From positions 6,485,203 through 6,549,202 of the forward strand of contig NC_064037.1 in assembly GCF_932526225.1 (NCBI RefSeq): 64,000 nt of DNA, given 5' to 3'. The stretch is from Nematostella vectensis. Lineage: Eukaryota; Cnidaria; Anthozoa; Actiniaria; Edwardsiidae. This document shows positions 20,801 through 31,739 of this stretch, one piece after another (the first letter of the stretch is position 1; every line of letters starts with the position of its first letter). The translations under genes were made by a program, and so were the position numbers. The notes under the pieces are model-generated. The model did no database searches. It had not been told where the DNA came from and worked only from the letters and a program-made list of their open reading frames with translations.

Positions 20801-22239
20801 ATTATTGGATGGATTTTATGAGGTGCAAACATTACAGCCAAATCCATTTTATCTCAACCAAAAACAATAAACCATCCTCATCATAAATCAGCCTCATGTA
20901 GTGGCTTGTCATAAAATGAGCTTTAAAGTGCGACATGGGCTAGCATGGCTACCTTCACAATTTTATGTAAGCCAATAAGAATACGAAAAATGTGCAATCT
21001 GATTGGCATAAATGTCACTAGCCAACCAGATGCTTCGGTGCAAATCAGAACATGGTGGAATCCTCCTCCTAGCTATACTGTAGAGCTCTTGTCATTCAAA
21101 TTAGTAAATCTCACATTGCCAATTTCTTAAAATATTGTCTTGTTGGTCATGGAAAGGTCATCCCCGGAAACCCAGGGGTATTTCCTTCTAAGGTTTAACT
21201 CCCTGAGTTTCCGAGGATGTGGAAGTTCATGTCACCATCAAACAGTAATTGCCTGTCTATTTATTTGCTGTGCTGATTCCAGGAATAACCAATGGTGCTC
21301 ACTGGTACTCTGTATCCGGGGGAATGCAGGACTATAACTACCTCCACAGCAATGCCTTTGAGATCACGCTTGAAGTCAGCTGCTGCAAGTTCCCTGCTGC
21401 GTCTACTTTGAGTGACTTCTGGGACAAGAACAAGCCTGCTCTGCTGTCCTATATTAACAGGGTACACACCGGCATGAAGGGCGTTGTGCAGGATAACATG
21501 GGAAAACGTAAGGACGTAACACAATAAGATATAAAAAATATTTTTTTTCAGTTTGTTTTTGGAATGTCCATATCACAATCATGGTCAATCAATCATGGAA
21601 ATTCCGAGACTGCGAGACTGTTTTGAAAATACAAGAAAACAAGATCTTGCTTTTCTAAAGATACGAGAACGAAAACTCGAATCTCTAAAATCCGAAAATT
21701 CGAGATGCCTCTAAATTAGACGATGACTAGTTCGCTTCCTTTAGATGTTGACATCGCACTGTTTAGTTCACGACAGTTCTTCCAAATATTTGCTCTTTTT
21801 TCCAACAGCCATCAAAGATGCAAGGATCATCCTTGAAGGAAACAGCCATGCTGTCAAGTCCGCAGCGGATGGGGACTTCTGGCGCCTCGTGCTCCCAAGG
21901 AACAAACCCTACAGCGTCAGGGTGGAGGCCCCGGGGTACAACTATCTCACAAAGGAGGTCAGGGTTGCCGAGGACCGGCCTACGGAGGTCACCTTCACCC
22001 TGACACCCAAGGTCGAGCTGGCATCCGATGAAGAGTTTCAGCTGTCCAAGAAGTCCGAGGTGATGCCGCCGCCCAAAGAGACGAAGAAGAAGGTGCCGGT
22101 GATGCTCGTGGTAGGTTTGACAGTTGTCTGCATGATCGCGCTGGTGCTGGCCATCGGTCTCGCTGTGATGCTGGCTAAAAGGCACCGTGCTCAAACTGGT
22201 GGAGAAACCGGCTACTGTCAGGTCTCAACCAAGGGCTAA
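17815..22239 (+). CDS. Membrane-anchored M14B metallocarboxypeptidase (CPD/CPE-like)
   Basis: Four exons, 17815-18311, 20309-20607, 21283-21507 and 21809-22239, join in phase to 483 aa. Residues 1-20 are a signal peptide ([14 protein letters not shown]). The zinc site is H95 and E98 (MHGNE) plus H204 (NLHGG). R166 sits in NGIDLNRNF and the catalytic Glu is E296 in the [10 protein letters not shown] block. CCKFP and YPFDDYDPN are hallmarks of the CPN/E subfamily, which trims C-terminal Arg or Lys from peptides. A transthyretin-like domain follows (about 341-415), then a Lys-rich stalk, a transmembrane helix (about 438-463) and a 20-residue cytosolic tail with GYCQV. One catalytic domain plus a transmembrane anchor resembles a single-repeat carboxypeptidase D. 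CPM would be GPI-anchored and CPE soluble, so orthology is left open. A possible poly(A) signal AATAAA lies near 23236. Confidence 0.92.
18312..20308 (+). other. Intron 1 of the carboxypeptidase, about 2 kb
   Basis: Bounded by GT at 18312 and a C-run acceptor ending at 20308. AT-rich, with an AT dinucleotide stretch near 18690-18720 and short palindromic AT motifs near 20040-20095. No embedded gene was recognised. Confidence 0.8.
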
Positions 22240-23450
22240 ATCAATCAGAATTACCATAAATCTTTTATTAACATCTGGCTATCTTTGTCCTTTTGCAGCT
22301 GTCGATATTATTCGTCCCCATATCCGTCCCCATATCTTCCCACAACTCTTAGCGCGCGTTAAACCGAGGTCAAGGGAAAAATTCTAACCATGGCCATCTG
22401 ACCTCCCTGACGCCATTTTCTTTGTTTATCTCTTTGCCCTCCGTTTCACGCGCTCTCACAGAGAGTTGTGGAAGAAATGGGGTGAATGGGTGGAAACTGC
22501 TTAGGTTAGCGAACAGTTGCTAGCTTACTTTTCCTTGTTATGGTCCACCGCTCTTATTACCCAGGCGAGAGGAGTACCCTTGGCACTCTGGCAACAAGTT
22601 TTTTTTTGCTAGATGGCTTTTGCTCGATTTTTTTTGTCTCTGAAAGCTTCTCCTTGTACTGTAGGCTCGGCGTCGTATGTCGCTCACTGACTCACATCCC
22701 TTATCCTGTAAGCCTAAGCGCAAAAGGTCCATCCTATCGAGATCGTTCCAATTTACTCAACATATTCTTAATTTTTTTACTCTAAGTAGTTTTCATTATT
22801 TACAACGTTCTAAAAGATATAATATGAAAACGTTTATTTTGTTCCAGTTAACAATGTAGAATCGCATACAAGCGGCTCATTTTCATTCGTCCTCTTGTTC
22901 CTTGTTCGTTTCGTTTAATTTAGTCGAATTTTGTTGCATGTTCAGTGGTACCTTCTTTGCTTAGAGGCCACTTGTACATTACCTCAGGTTGTGCATCTCG
23001 CTAGTTAGCTATAGAATCTAGCTATAGTATCACACTTTGGCGTCACGAATCTCTATTATGGAAGCATCAATAATGGGCACCCTAAAATCAGCACTACATC
23101 CATATTATGAGTTTGTAACTGCCAAAAAAGGGCCGTATGACTAATATATAAAGAACATGAGGGAATTTTAATTGATAGGGCTTAGTTCTCATACTGTTAC
23201 AGTTATATGTAACCTTGTGTTGTAAGAGTGATCCAAATAAATCTTTGGTGGGGTAGTATTGTTTTGTGACTAAGCTTATTTTACCAGGCCAGTATTACAA
23301 GTATTACCACTCGCATGACATCTTGCATGTTTGACAGCCTGACGATGTGTCTATCATGACATATCTTTTACGTTTATATTCCTTTTTTTAGAATCACTTC
23401 ACGTCACATATCACGTGACCATCTGGTTGCACACCACTTGACACCTACCA
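22240..23450. other. 3' region of the carboxypeptidase and spacer
   Basis: Probably the 3' untranslated region up to a possible AATAAA near 23236, then intergenic DNA. No other gene recognised. Confidence 0.4.
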
Positions 23451-23539
23451 AATTTGGATGTCATACGATGTTTCTTTCATGAGATATCGGATAGTTTATT
23501 ACAAATGTGGCCTATCTTATTACAAATGTGGTCGTTATA

Positions 23540-25720
23540 ACAAATGTGGCAGGTTATTACAAATGTGGCCTCAACAACCCCAACCATACTGCCAGTATCC
23601 TACAAACCATACTACCAGTATACTACAATACCACAACCATACTGCCAGTATCCTACAATACCGCAACCATACTACCAGTATCCTACCAACCATACTACCA
23701 GTATACTACAATACCACAACCATACTGCCAGTATCCTACAATACCGCAACCATACTGCCAGTATACTACAATACCACAACCATACTGCCAGTATCCTACA
23801 ATACCCCAACCATACTGCCAGTATCCTACAAACCCCAACCATACTGCCAGTATCCTACAAACCCCTAACCATACTACCAGTATCCTACAATACCCCAACC
23901 ATACTGCCAGTATCCAACAATACCCCAACCATACTACCAGTATCCAACAATACCCCAACCATACTACCAGTATCCAACAATACCCCAACCATACTACCAA
24001 TATCCTACTATACCGCAACCATACTGCCAGTATACCACAACACCCCAACCATACTGCCAGTATCCTACAATACCTCAACCATACTACCAGTATCCTACAA
24101 TATCCCAACCATACTACCAGTATCCTACAATACCCCAACCATACTACCAATATCCTACAATAGTGCAACCATACTGCCAGTATCCTACAATACCGCAACC
24201 ATACTGCCAGTATACTACAATACCGCAACCATACTGCCAGTATCCTACAATACCCCAACCATACTGCCAGTATCCTACAATACCCCAACCATACTACCAG
24301 TATCCTACAATACCCCAACCATACTGCCAGTATCCTACAATACCCCAACCATACTACCAGTATCCTACAATACCCCAACCATACTACCAGTATCCTACAA
24401 TACCCCAACCATACTGCCAGTATCCTACAACACCCCAACCATACTGCCAGTATCCTACAATACCGCAACCATACTACCAGTATACTACAATACCACAACC
24501 ATACTGCCAGTATCCTACAATACCCCAACCATACTGCCAGTATCCTACAATACCCCAACCATACTACCAGTATCCTACAATACCGCAACCATACTGCCAG
24601 TATCCTACAATACCCCAACCATACTACCAGTATCCTACAATACCGCAACCATACTGCCAGTATCCAACAATACCCCAACCATACTACCAGTATCCAACAA
24701 TACCCCAACCATACTACCAATATCCTACTATACCGCAACCATACTGCCAGTATACCACAACACCCAAACCATACTGCCAGTATCCTACAATACCCCAACC
24801 ATACTACCAGTATCCTACAATACCCCAACCATACTACCAGTATCCTACAATACCCCAACCATACTACCAGTATCCTACAATAGTGCAACCATACTGCCAG
24901 TATCCTACAATACCGCAACCATACTGCCAGTATACTACAATACCGCAACCATACTGCCAGTATCCTACAATACCCCAACCATACTACCAGTATCCTACAA
25001 TACCCCAACCATACTGCCAGTATCCTACAATACCCCAACCATACTACCAGTATCCTACAATACCCCAACCATACTGCCAGTATCCTACAATACCCCAACC
25101 ATACTACCAGTATCCTACAATACCCCAACCATACTACCAGTATCCTACAATACCCCAACCATACTGCCAGTATCCTACAATACCCCAACCATACTACCAG
25201 TATCCTACAATACCGCAACCATACTGCCAGTATCCTACAATACCCCAACCATACTGCCAGTATCCCACAATACCTGGGGACCATACCAGTATCCCATCTG
25301 GGGACCATACCATTGGTATCCCACAATGCCATACTACCAGTATCCCACAATACCGAACCGGTATCCCAGAATTTCCCCAATCATACTACAAGTATCCCAC
25401 ATAATACCCCAACCATACTACCAGTTTCCTGCAATACCCCAGCCAAACTACTACTATCCCACAATACCCCAGCCAAATTACCAGTATCCCACAATACCTC
25501 AACCATACTACCAGTATCTCGCAGTACCTTGCGACCAAACTACCAGTATCCCACAATGCCTTGTGACTATACTACCAGAATCCAACAATACCCCAGCCAA
25601 ACTACCAGTATTTAACATTACCGGCAACCATACTACCAATACCCACAATACCTTGGTGACGATACTACCATTATCCAAAAAATCCCCGACCATGCTACCA
25701 GTGTTACACAATACAAGACG
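23540..25720 (+). repeat. 30-bp minisatellite (about 55-70 copies) with open frames
   Basis: The unit is 30 bp, built on CCATACTACCAGTATCCTAC plus AATACCCCAA. As 30 is divisible by three and the unit lacks stops, several frames stay open for hundreds of codons (for example 24163-25404 +). In one plus frame the peptide repeat is a decapeptide like QYPTIPQPYY, with Y or C alternating at the penultimate position. The 5' part (before about 24000) contains unit-length changes that break any single frame, and copies after 25260 are degenerate. No start with signal peptide or splice structure was found, so a gene is not claimed. Confidence 0.9.
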
Positions 25721-26072
25721 ACATTCTATACAAAATGATAATAAAAATGGTCAAAGAGAACGATTGCTTAAAAAAAGTGTTCTAACTCATAGAAGAAATC
25801 GCTCTTCTGCCACGTAATTTAAAATTGAAAACACGCTATTTAGACATACAAAAGGTAATCGACAATGAGGGTCCGCAAATGTTAGCGGACGTGCTATAAA
25901 CTAAACTATGGAAATCGTCAACTATCAAGGGTGCCATGGCCAGTCGCTATTTTATATAAAGCAGAACAAACAGACAAACGTTCTGGTAAGATTACATTTT
26001 AGATTCTTAAGATTTTTGGTGCAAGTCTTAGTCATGGCCACGTGATCTTGATTATGCAAAAAGAATGACTGA

Positions 26073-26472
26073 TTACTGCTGCTCGTGATGTTCTTTTGAA
26101 ATGCTAAAGTCGTCGCCATTCATCACGTGACTGTTGCCTGAAGCATCCTCAACCTTTACGGTCGGGAAAAATGTGATAAACCCCTTTTCACCACAGGCAT
26201 CCCGAGCCATCTCCTGCAAGCTGCGCTTGGTTCGCGGGTGTATGAAATCTGGAGTGACATCAGCAAGGGGGATAATGACGTGGGCATGCTTAAGAGTATC
26301 TGGGTCAGGCAAAGACCACGTGGTGCTGGATGAACCAATGGGAAGACAGTATTGGATTTCCTTGGAGCCATTGAATGATATATCCAGGTCAATGGTCCGC
26401 GGTGCATTCTTGTTATTTTTATCTCTCTCTCGGCCGAGACTCTTCTCAATCTGGAGAAGGACTTGCTTTAGA
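26073..26472 (-). CDS. HPPK (FolK) C-terminal half, last exon of folB-folK-like gene
   Basis: 6-hydroxymethyl-7,8-dihydropterin pyrophosphokinase transfers pyrophosphate from ATP to the pterin in folate synthesis. The exon starts after an acceptor (TTCTCTTGCAG) at 26473 and ends at TAA 26073-26075, giving 132 codons. It shows IEKSLGRER, then the signature APRTIDLDISF with the two Mg-binding Asp residues of DLD, then HAHVIIPLADVTPDFIHP, matching the C-terminal half of HPPK. The usual GPRTIDLD has Ala for Gly. After about residue 95 there is a 40-residue tail not typical of HPPK. The N-terminal half (normally with LGSN) should lie upstream but was not found. The entry phase (two bases carried in) does not match the one base left by the aldolase exon at 28297, so at least one exon is missing from this model. 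Confidence 0.75.
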
Positions 26473-26574
26473 CTGCAAGAGAACATTTACTATGTATGAA
26501 TGTGACAGCAAAGAAAAAGAGGTTGTAAAGAAAAAGGAACAAGCAGGAGTAGGGAGGGAAGGGGCTTCCAACTA

Positions 26575-28030
26575 ATACAGCGCAAACCCGAACTACGCGC
26601 AACCCAGCACTACGCGCAAACCCTGGCCTACGCGCAACTTGGACTACGCGTAACCCTGGACAACGCGCAACCCTGGACAACGCGCAACCCTGGACAACGC
26701 TCAACCCTGGACAACGCTCAACTCCAGACTACACGTAACCCCAGACTACGCGTAACCCCAGACTACGCGTAACCCTGGACTACGCGTAACCCCAGACTAC
26801 GCGTAACCCTGGACTACGCGCAACTTGGACTACGCGCAACTTGGACTACGCGCAAAACTGGACAACGCGTAACCCCAGACTACGCGCAACCCCAGACTAC
26901 GCGCAACCCCAGACTACGCGCAACCCCAGACTACGCGCAACCCCAGACTACGCGCAACCCCAGACTACGCGCAACCCCAGACTACGCGCAACCCTGGACT
27001 ACGCGTAACCCTGGACTACGCGCAACTTGGACTACGCGCAGCCCTGGACAACGCGTAACCCCAGACTACGCGCAACCCCAGACTACGCGCAACCCCAGAC
27101 TACGCGCAACCCCAGACTACGCGAAATCCATAGACTATGCGCAACCCAAAACTACGCGTAAATCCGGACCACAAGCAACTCCTGATTATGGGCAACTCTT
27201 TTAATAACGCGCAACCCCGGATTAAGCGCACTCCAGGATTATGCGCACTCCAGGATTATGCGCAACCCCGGAATATGCGCAACCCTGGACTACGCGTAAC
27301 CCCGGAGTACGCGTAACCCCGGACTACGCGCAACTCGGACTACGCGCAACCCTTGGACTACGCGCATCTCCAGCCTACGCGCAACCCCGGACTAAAAGCA
27401 ACCCCTGACCACGCGCAACCCCGGACTACGCGCAACCCAAAACTACGCGCAACCCCTGAACTCGGACTACGCTCAAACCCTAGACTACGCGCAACTCGGA
27501 CTACGCTCAAACCCTAGACTACGCACAACCCCAGATGACGCGCAACGCTGGACAACGCTCAACCCCAGAATACGAGCAAACCCCAGACTACGCGCAACCC
27601 AGAACTAGGCGCAACCCCAGATTACACGCAGCCCCATAATACGCGCAACCCTGGACAGCGCGCAACCCCAGACTACGCACACTCCCAGACTACGCGTAAC
27701 CCCAGACTACGCGTAACCCCAGACTACGCGTAACCCCAGAATACGCGTAACCCCAGAATACGCGCAACCCCAGAATACGCGCAACCCCACACTACGCACA
27801 ACCCAGGACTAGGCGCAACCCCAGATTACACGCAGCCCATTAATACGCGCAACCCTGGACAACGCGCAACCCCAGACTACGCACAACCACATACTACGCG
27901 CAACCCCAGAATACGCGTAACCCCAGACTACGCGTAACCCCAGACTACGCGTAACCCCAGACTATGCGTAACCCCAGAATACGCGCAACCCTGGACAATG
28001 CACAACTTGGACTATGCGCGACTCGGACTG
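26575..28030. repeat. 17-bp CpG-rich tandem array, about 85 copies
   Basis: The unit is ACTACGCGCAACCCCAG with frequent variants (ACGCGT, CCTGG for CCAGA, ACAACGC). It lies between the FolB and FolK exons, where the missing coding sequence would be expected. The ACGCG core is the best-preserved part of the unit. Confidence 0.92.
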
Positions 28031-28084
28031 CCAGATAAGTCAGATTACATAATAACTCTAGCTCGAAAATTCGACAATTTCGAA

Positions 28085-28215
28085 GGAGAATGAGTAAAGG
28101 AGGAGTAGATGACGGTTGAGGGGAAGGGGTAGAGGGAAGGAGAAGGTCGGTGAGGTGAAGGAGGAGGAAGCGATACCGAAGGTCGGTGAGGTGAAGGAGG
28201 AGGAAGCGATACTGG
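28085..28215. repeat. Purine-rich stretch with a 43-bp direct repeat
   Basis: GGTCGGTGAGGTGAAGGAGG occurs twice, at about 28145 and 28182, in a purine-rich background next to the 17-bp array. Confidence 0.7.
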
Positions 28216-28296
28216 AGGGATTGTAAGATGATAAAAGTCTTCCACAAGTTTTTCATTCTAGAAAAACAGGTTTTCTGTTACACCTACACAACCTAC

Positions 28297-28325
28297 CCGC
28301 AGCCACAGCCTCGATCAGATTATAC
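28297..28325 (-). CDS. Dihydroneopterin aldolase (FolB) second exon
   Basis: A 29-bp exon flanked by a CTTTCAG acceptor and a GTAGGT donor. It continues the aldolase frame as YNLIEAVAAG, which matches the FolB pattern in which (R)(F/Y)xLIE is followed by an Ala-rich helix. The Glu in LIE corresponds to a pterin-binding residue of the family. The phase joins the exon at 31537-31739 exactly. The last 25 or so residues of the aldolase were not found downstream. Confidence 0.65.
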
Positions 28326-28589
28326 CTGAAAGAAAACCGGATCCTGTTGTTTTTTAAAGAGTTCTTGTCAGCCACATCTTCTTTGTTGTTTTCTAACACG
28401 AGTAATGGGGGGGAAATGTAAATAGCCAACTGAAAACGTTTTTTTAATATATTATTAGTTTAGCAAATGATCTATTTGCGTCTGGTGGATCATGGCCGAA
28501 TTGGGATATTAATAATATAAGTATTAGCGCGAGGAGATTAAAACTACGATAACCATGATAGGCCTTTTTTATTCTTTCGTGAGATAACT

Positions 28590-28755
28590 GGGATAATGTC
28601 ACGCAATACTCACGCACTGCTATGGAATTTAATTCACGCAATATTCTTGTTGTTACGGAATTCAATATACGCAATACTCTTGTTGTTACGGAATTCAATA
28701 CATGCAATACTCACGCACTATTGTGGAATTCAATACATCCAATACTCTTGTGGCA
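28590..28755. repeat. Short tandem repeat, about 40 bp x 4
   Basis: Four imperfect copies of a unit with GGAATTCAATACATGCAATA followed by CTCTTGTTGTTAC or CTCACGCAC. Located in the intron between the two FolB exons. Confidence 0.75.
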
Positions 28756-28759
28756 CGAA

Positions 28760-29429
28760 TACCTAAGAGTATGCAAATCTAGCGTATAAATTCAGTGTGT
28801 GAGTTGATTTACAGTCCTGAATAAATATCTGAAAACGAAGTAGAACTCTGATTTGTGAGTCGAAAAACACGCACACTAGTCTACGCACGGGCTATAGGAT
28901 AATTTTACTCCGAATAAAGCAGGAATTCTTACCAGTGTGGTTTTGTTTCCTTATTCGCTCATTTTCTTATTCAAATCCGGGAGGATTTGGATACTGTTTC
29001 GATTTGAAACAGTATTTAGGCCCCAGGGGGCTACTCCCTATATCCATCGGACGGGGATCATCATCGTATCTTTTAGGGTGTAAATTTGGAGCCTTGGTTA
29101 TCTTTTAGTCAATCGGTGTTTTTAGATCACTAACCCACAGGAGACGATAATTGATCGCGAGCTTAACAATGATCTCATGTTTTGTTTTTATTACAAATTA
29201 TTTACGTTTGCTTGAGGTATTTTTTAGGGGGTGAATTCATGCCATAACAAGAGGAAACTAAAAAGAGTTTCGCTAACTCAGAAGGCAGGAGACCTTTCGG
29301 ATTATAAGGTTAGAAATATTTTTATACCTTCATTATTTAACATAAATTGGGGATTCATTTTTGTTTATTTTATAGAGAAATCGCTGACAAAGTATCCTAA
29401 TTCCCGCGAATAAACCAAACCTCGGGCCG
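28760..29429. other. Intronic stretch, nothing recognised
   Basis: Part of the long intron of the FolB/FolK locus. There is a TATA-like string near 28785 but no supported gene. Confidence 0.4.
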
Positions 29430-31390
29430 TGATGTCGTTTTTGCTTTGCGCCCCGTAATTTATCGGTATTATAATTACTTACTACTACTAAACCAAATCT
29501 CGGGGCGAGTTGTCGTTTTTGCTTTGCGCCCCGTAATTTATCGGTTTTATAATTACTTACTACTAGTAAACCAAATCTCGGGGCGAGTTGTCGTTTTTGC
29601 TATGCGCCCCGTAATTTATCGGTATTATAATTACTTACTACTAGTAAACCCAATCTCGGGGCGAGTTGTCATTTTTGCTTTACGCCCCGTGATTTCTTGG
29701 TACTAGTAAACCAAATCTCGGGGCGGGTTGTCGTTTTTGCTTTACGCCCCATAATTTATCGGTATTATAATTACTTACTACTAGTAAATCAAATCTCGGG
29801 GCGAGTTGTCATTTTCGCTTTACGCCCCGTAATTTATCGGTATTACAATTACTTAGTACTAGTAAACCAAATCTCGGGGCGAGTTGTCGTTTTTGCTTTA
29901 CGCCCCGTAATTTATCGGTATTAAAATTACTTACTACTAGTAAACCAAATCTCGGGGCGAGTTGTCATTTTTGCTTTACGCCCCGTAATTTCTTGATACT
30001 AGTAAACCAAATCTCGGGGCGAGTTGTCGTTTTTGCTTAACGCCCTGTAATTTATCGGTATTATAATTACTTACTACTAGTAAACCAAATCTCGGGGCGA
30101 GTTGTCATTTTTGCTTTACGCCCCGTAATTTCTTGGTATTAAAATTACTTACTACTAGTAAACCAAATCTCGGGGCGAGTTGTCATTTTTGCTTTACGCC
30201 CCGTAATTTCTTGATACTAGTAAACCAAATCTCGGGGCGAGTTGTCGTTTTTGCTTAACGCCCTGTAATTTATCGGTATTATAATTACTTACTACTAGTA
30301 AACCAAATCTCGGGGCGAGTTGTCATTTTTGCTTTACGCCCCGTAATTTCTTGGTACTAGTAAACCAAATCTCGGGGCGAATTGTCGTTTTTGCTTTACG
30401 CCCCGTAATTTATCGGTATTATAATTACTTACTACTAGTAAACCAAATCTCGGGGCGAGTTGTCATTTTTGCTTTACGCCCCGTAATTTCTTGGTACTAG
30501 TAAACCAAATCTAGGGGCGAATTGTCGTTTTTGCTTTACGCCCCGCAATTTATCGGTATTATAATTACTTAGTACTAGTAAAACAAATCTCTGGGCGTGT
30601 TGTCGTTTTTGCTTTACGCCCCGTAATTTATCGGTGTTATAATTCATTATTACTAGTAAACCGAATCTCGGGGCGAGTTGTCATTTTTGCTTTACGCCCC
30701 GTGATTTCTTGGTACTAATAAACCAAATCTCGGGGCGAGTTGTCGTTTTTGCTTTGCGCCCCGTAATTTATCGGTATTATAATTACTTAGTAAAAGTAAA
30801 CCAAATCTCGGGGCGAGTTGTCGTTTTTGCTTTGCGCCACGTAATTTATCGGTATTATAATTACTTAGTACTAGTAAACCAAATCTCGGGGCGAGTTGTC
30901 ATTTTTGCTTTACGCCCCGTAATTTCTTGGTACTAGTAAACCAAATCTAGGGTCGAATTGTCGTTTTTGCTTTACGCCCCGTAATTTATCGGTATTATAA
31001 TTACTTAGTAATAGTAAACCAAATCTCGGGGCGAGTTGTCGTTTTTGCTTTGCGCCCCGTAATTTATTGGTATTATAAATTCCTTAGTACTAGTAAACCA
31101 AATATCGGGGCGAGTTGTCGTTTTTGCTTTGCGCCCCGTAATTTATTGGTATTATAAATTCCTTAGTACTAGTAAACCAAATATCGGGGCGAGTTGTCAT
31201 TTTTGCTTTACGCCCCGTAATTCATAGGTATTATAATTATTCATTACTAGTAAACCAAATCTCGGTGCGTGTTGTCGTGTTTGCTTAATGAATTTCATTT
31301 ATTAGTATAGTTATTGTTATACTAGTAAACCAAATGTCGGGGCGAGTTGTCAGATTGCTTTCTCGCCCCGAAATTTTGTTTACTAGTATG
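29430..31390. repeat. Tandem array, about 78-bp unit carrying a hairpin
   Basis: Roughly 27 units. Each has CCAAATCTCGGGGCGAGTTG, a T-rich loop, then TTTACGCCCCGTAATTT, so CGGGGCG can pair with CGCCCCG to form a hairpin. Units come in a long form (with TATCGGTATTATAATTACTT) and a short form (with TTCTTGGTACTAGT), and between about 29650 and 30710 they tend to alternate. ACTAGT marks most junctions. The array sits in the intron between FolB exons. Confidence 0.92.
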
Positions 31391-31536
31391 TTTTTTCTAT
31401 AAAATTTTAAAATTCTATAAAATTTCATAATAATACCACTAAACTTTCTCGCCCCCAATTTTATTTACTAGTACTAGTAAGTTAATTTGCTAACTTAGCT
31501 AATATATGAAGTTGCGCAGTTGTGTTTTTTACGTAC

Positions 31537-31739
31537 CTTTTGTTTTCCAAATGAAACATGATGTCTTTAGTTAGGCATTTTAGATTTATAGTATTCTCAA
31601 CGCAGTCCGATTCGCCTGCTTTCTTTAGATCTGTTTTTAACACAACAGTGACCTTGAGATCTTGCAGCTTGCCAATCTCGTGTGGGCTAAACCCTACTTG
31701 TGTGCGCACAGAAAGCTTGCTCACGACGAGCTCGTCCAT
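31537..31739 (-). CDS. Dihydroneopterin aldolase (FolB) first exon
   Basis: The exon starts at ATG 31739 and ends at a donor (AAAAG then GTACGT) at 31537. Sixty-seven codons read MDELVVSKLSVRTQVGFSPHE and then QDLKVTVVL, DCVENTINLKCL and HLENKR. This fits FolB: a first strand, a V(I/V)G turn, a second strand of alternating hydrophobics, and an ENTI(N/D) stretch in the place of the SV(D/N)Y motif. FolB converts 7,8-dihydroneopterin to 6-hydroxymethyl-dihydropterin, the substrate of FolK encoded downstream on the same strand. The order FolB then FolK matches fungal and protist fused folate enzymes. Spliceosomal introns argue against bacterial contamination. Confidence 0.75.

Noticed and set aside
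23695-25380. A 561-codon minus-strand frame over the 30-bp array
   Set aside because: It is the antisense of the minisatellite and stays open only because the 30-bp unit has no stop in that frame. It has no start context or domain.
28045-28245. Pro/Ser-rich minus-strand frame considered as a missing FolB/FolK exon
   Set aside because: Its phase and sequence do not continue the aldolase or HPPK folds. It reflects a purine-rich repeat.
29430-31390. Possible CRISPR array
   Set aside because: Repeats are contiguous, imperfect tandem units with no unique spacers and no cas genes, in a eukaryotic context. The same applies to the other arrays.
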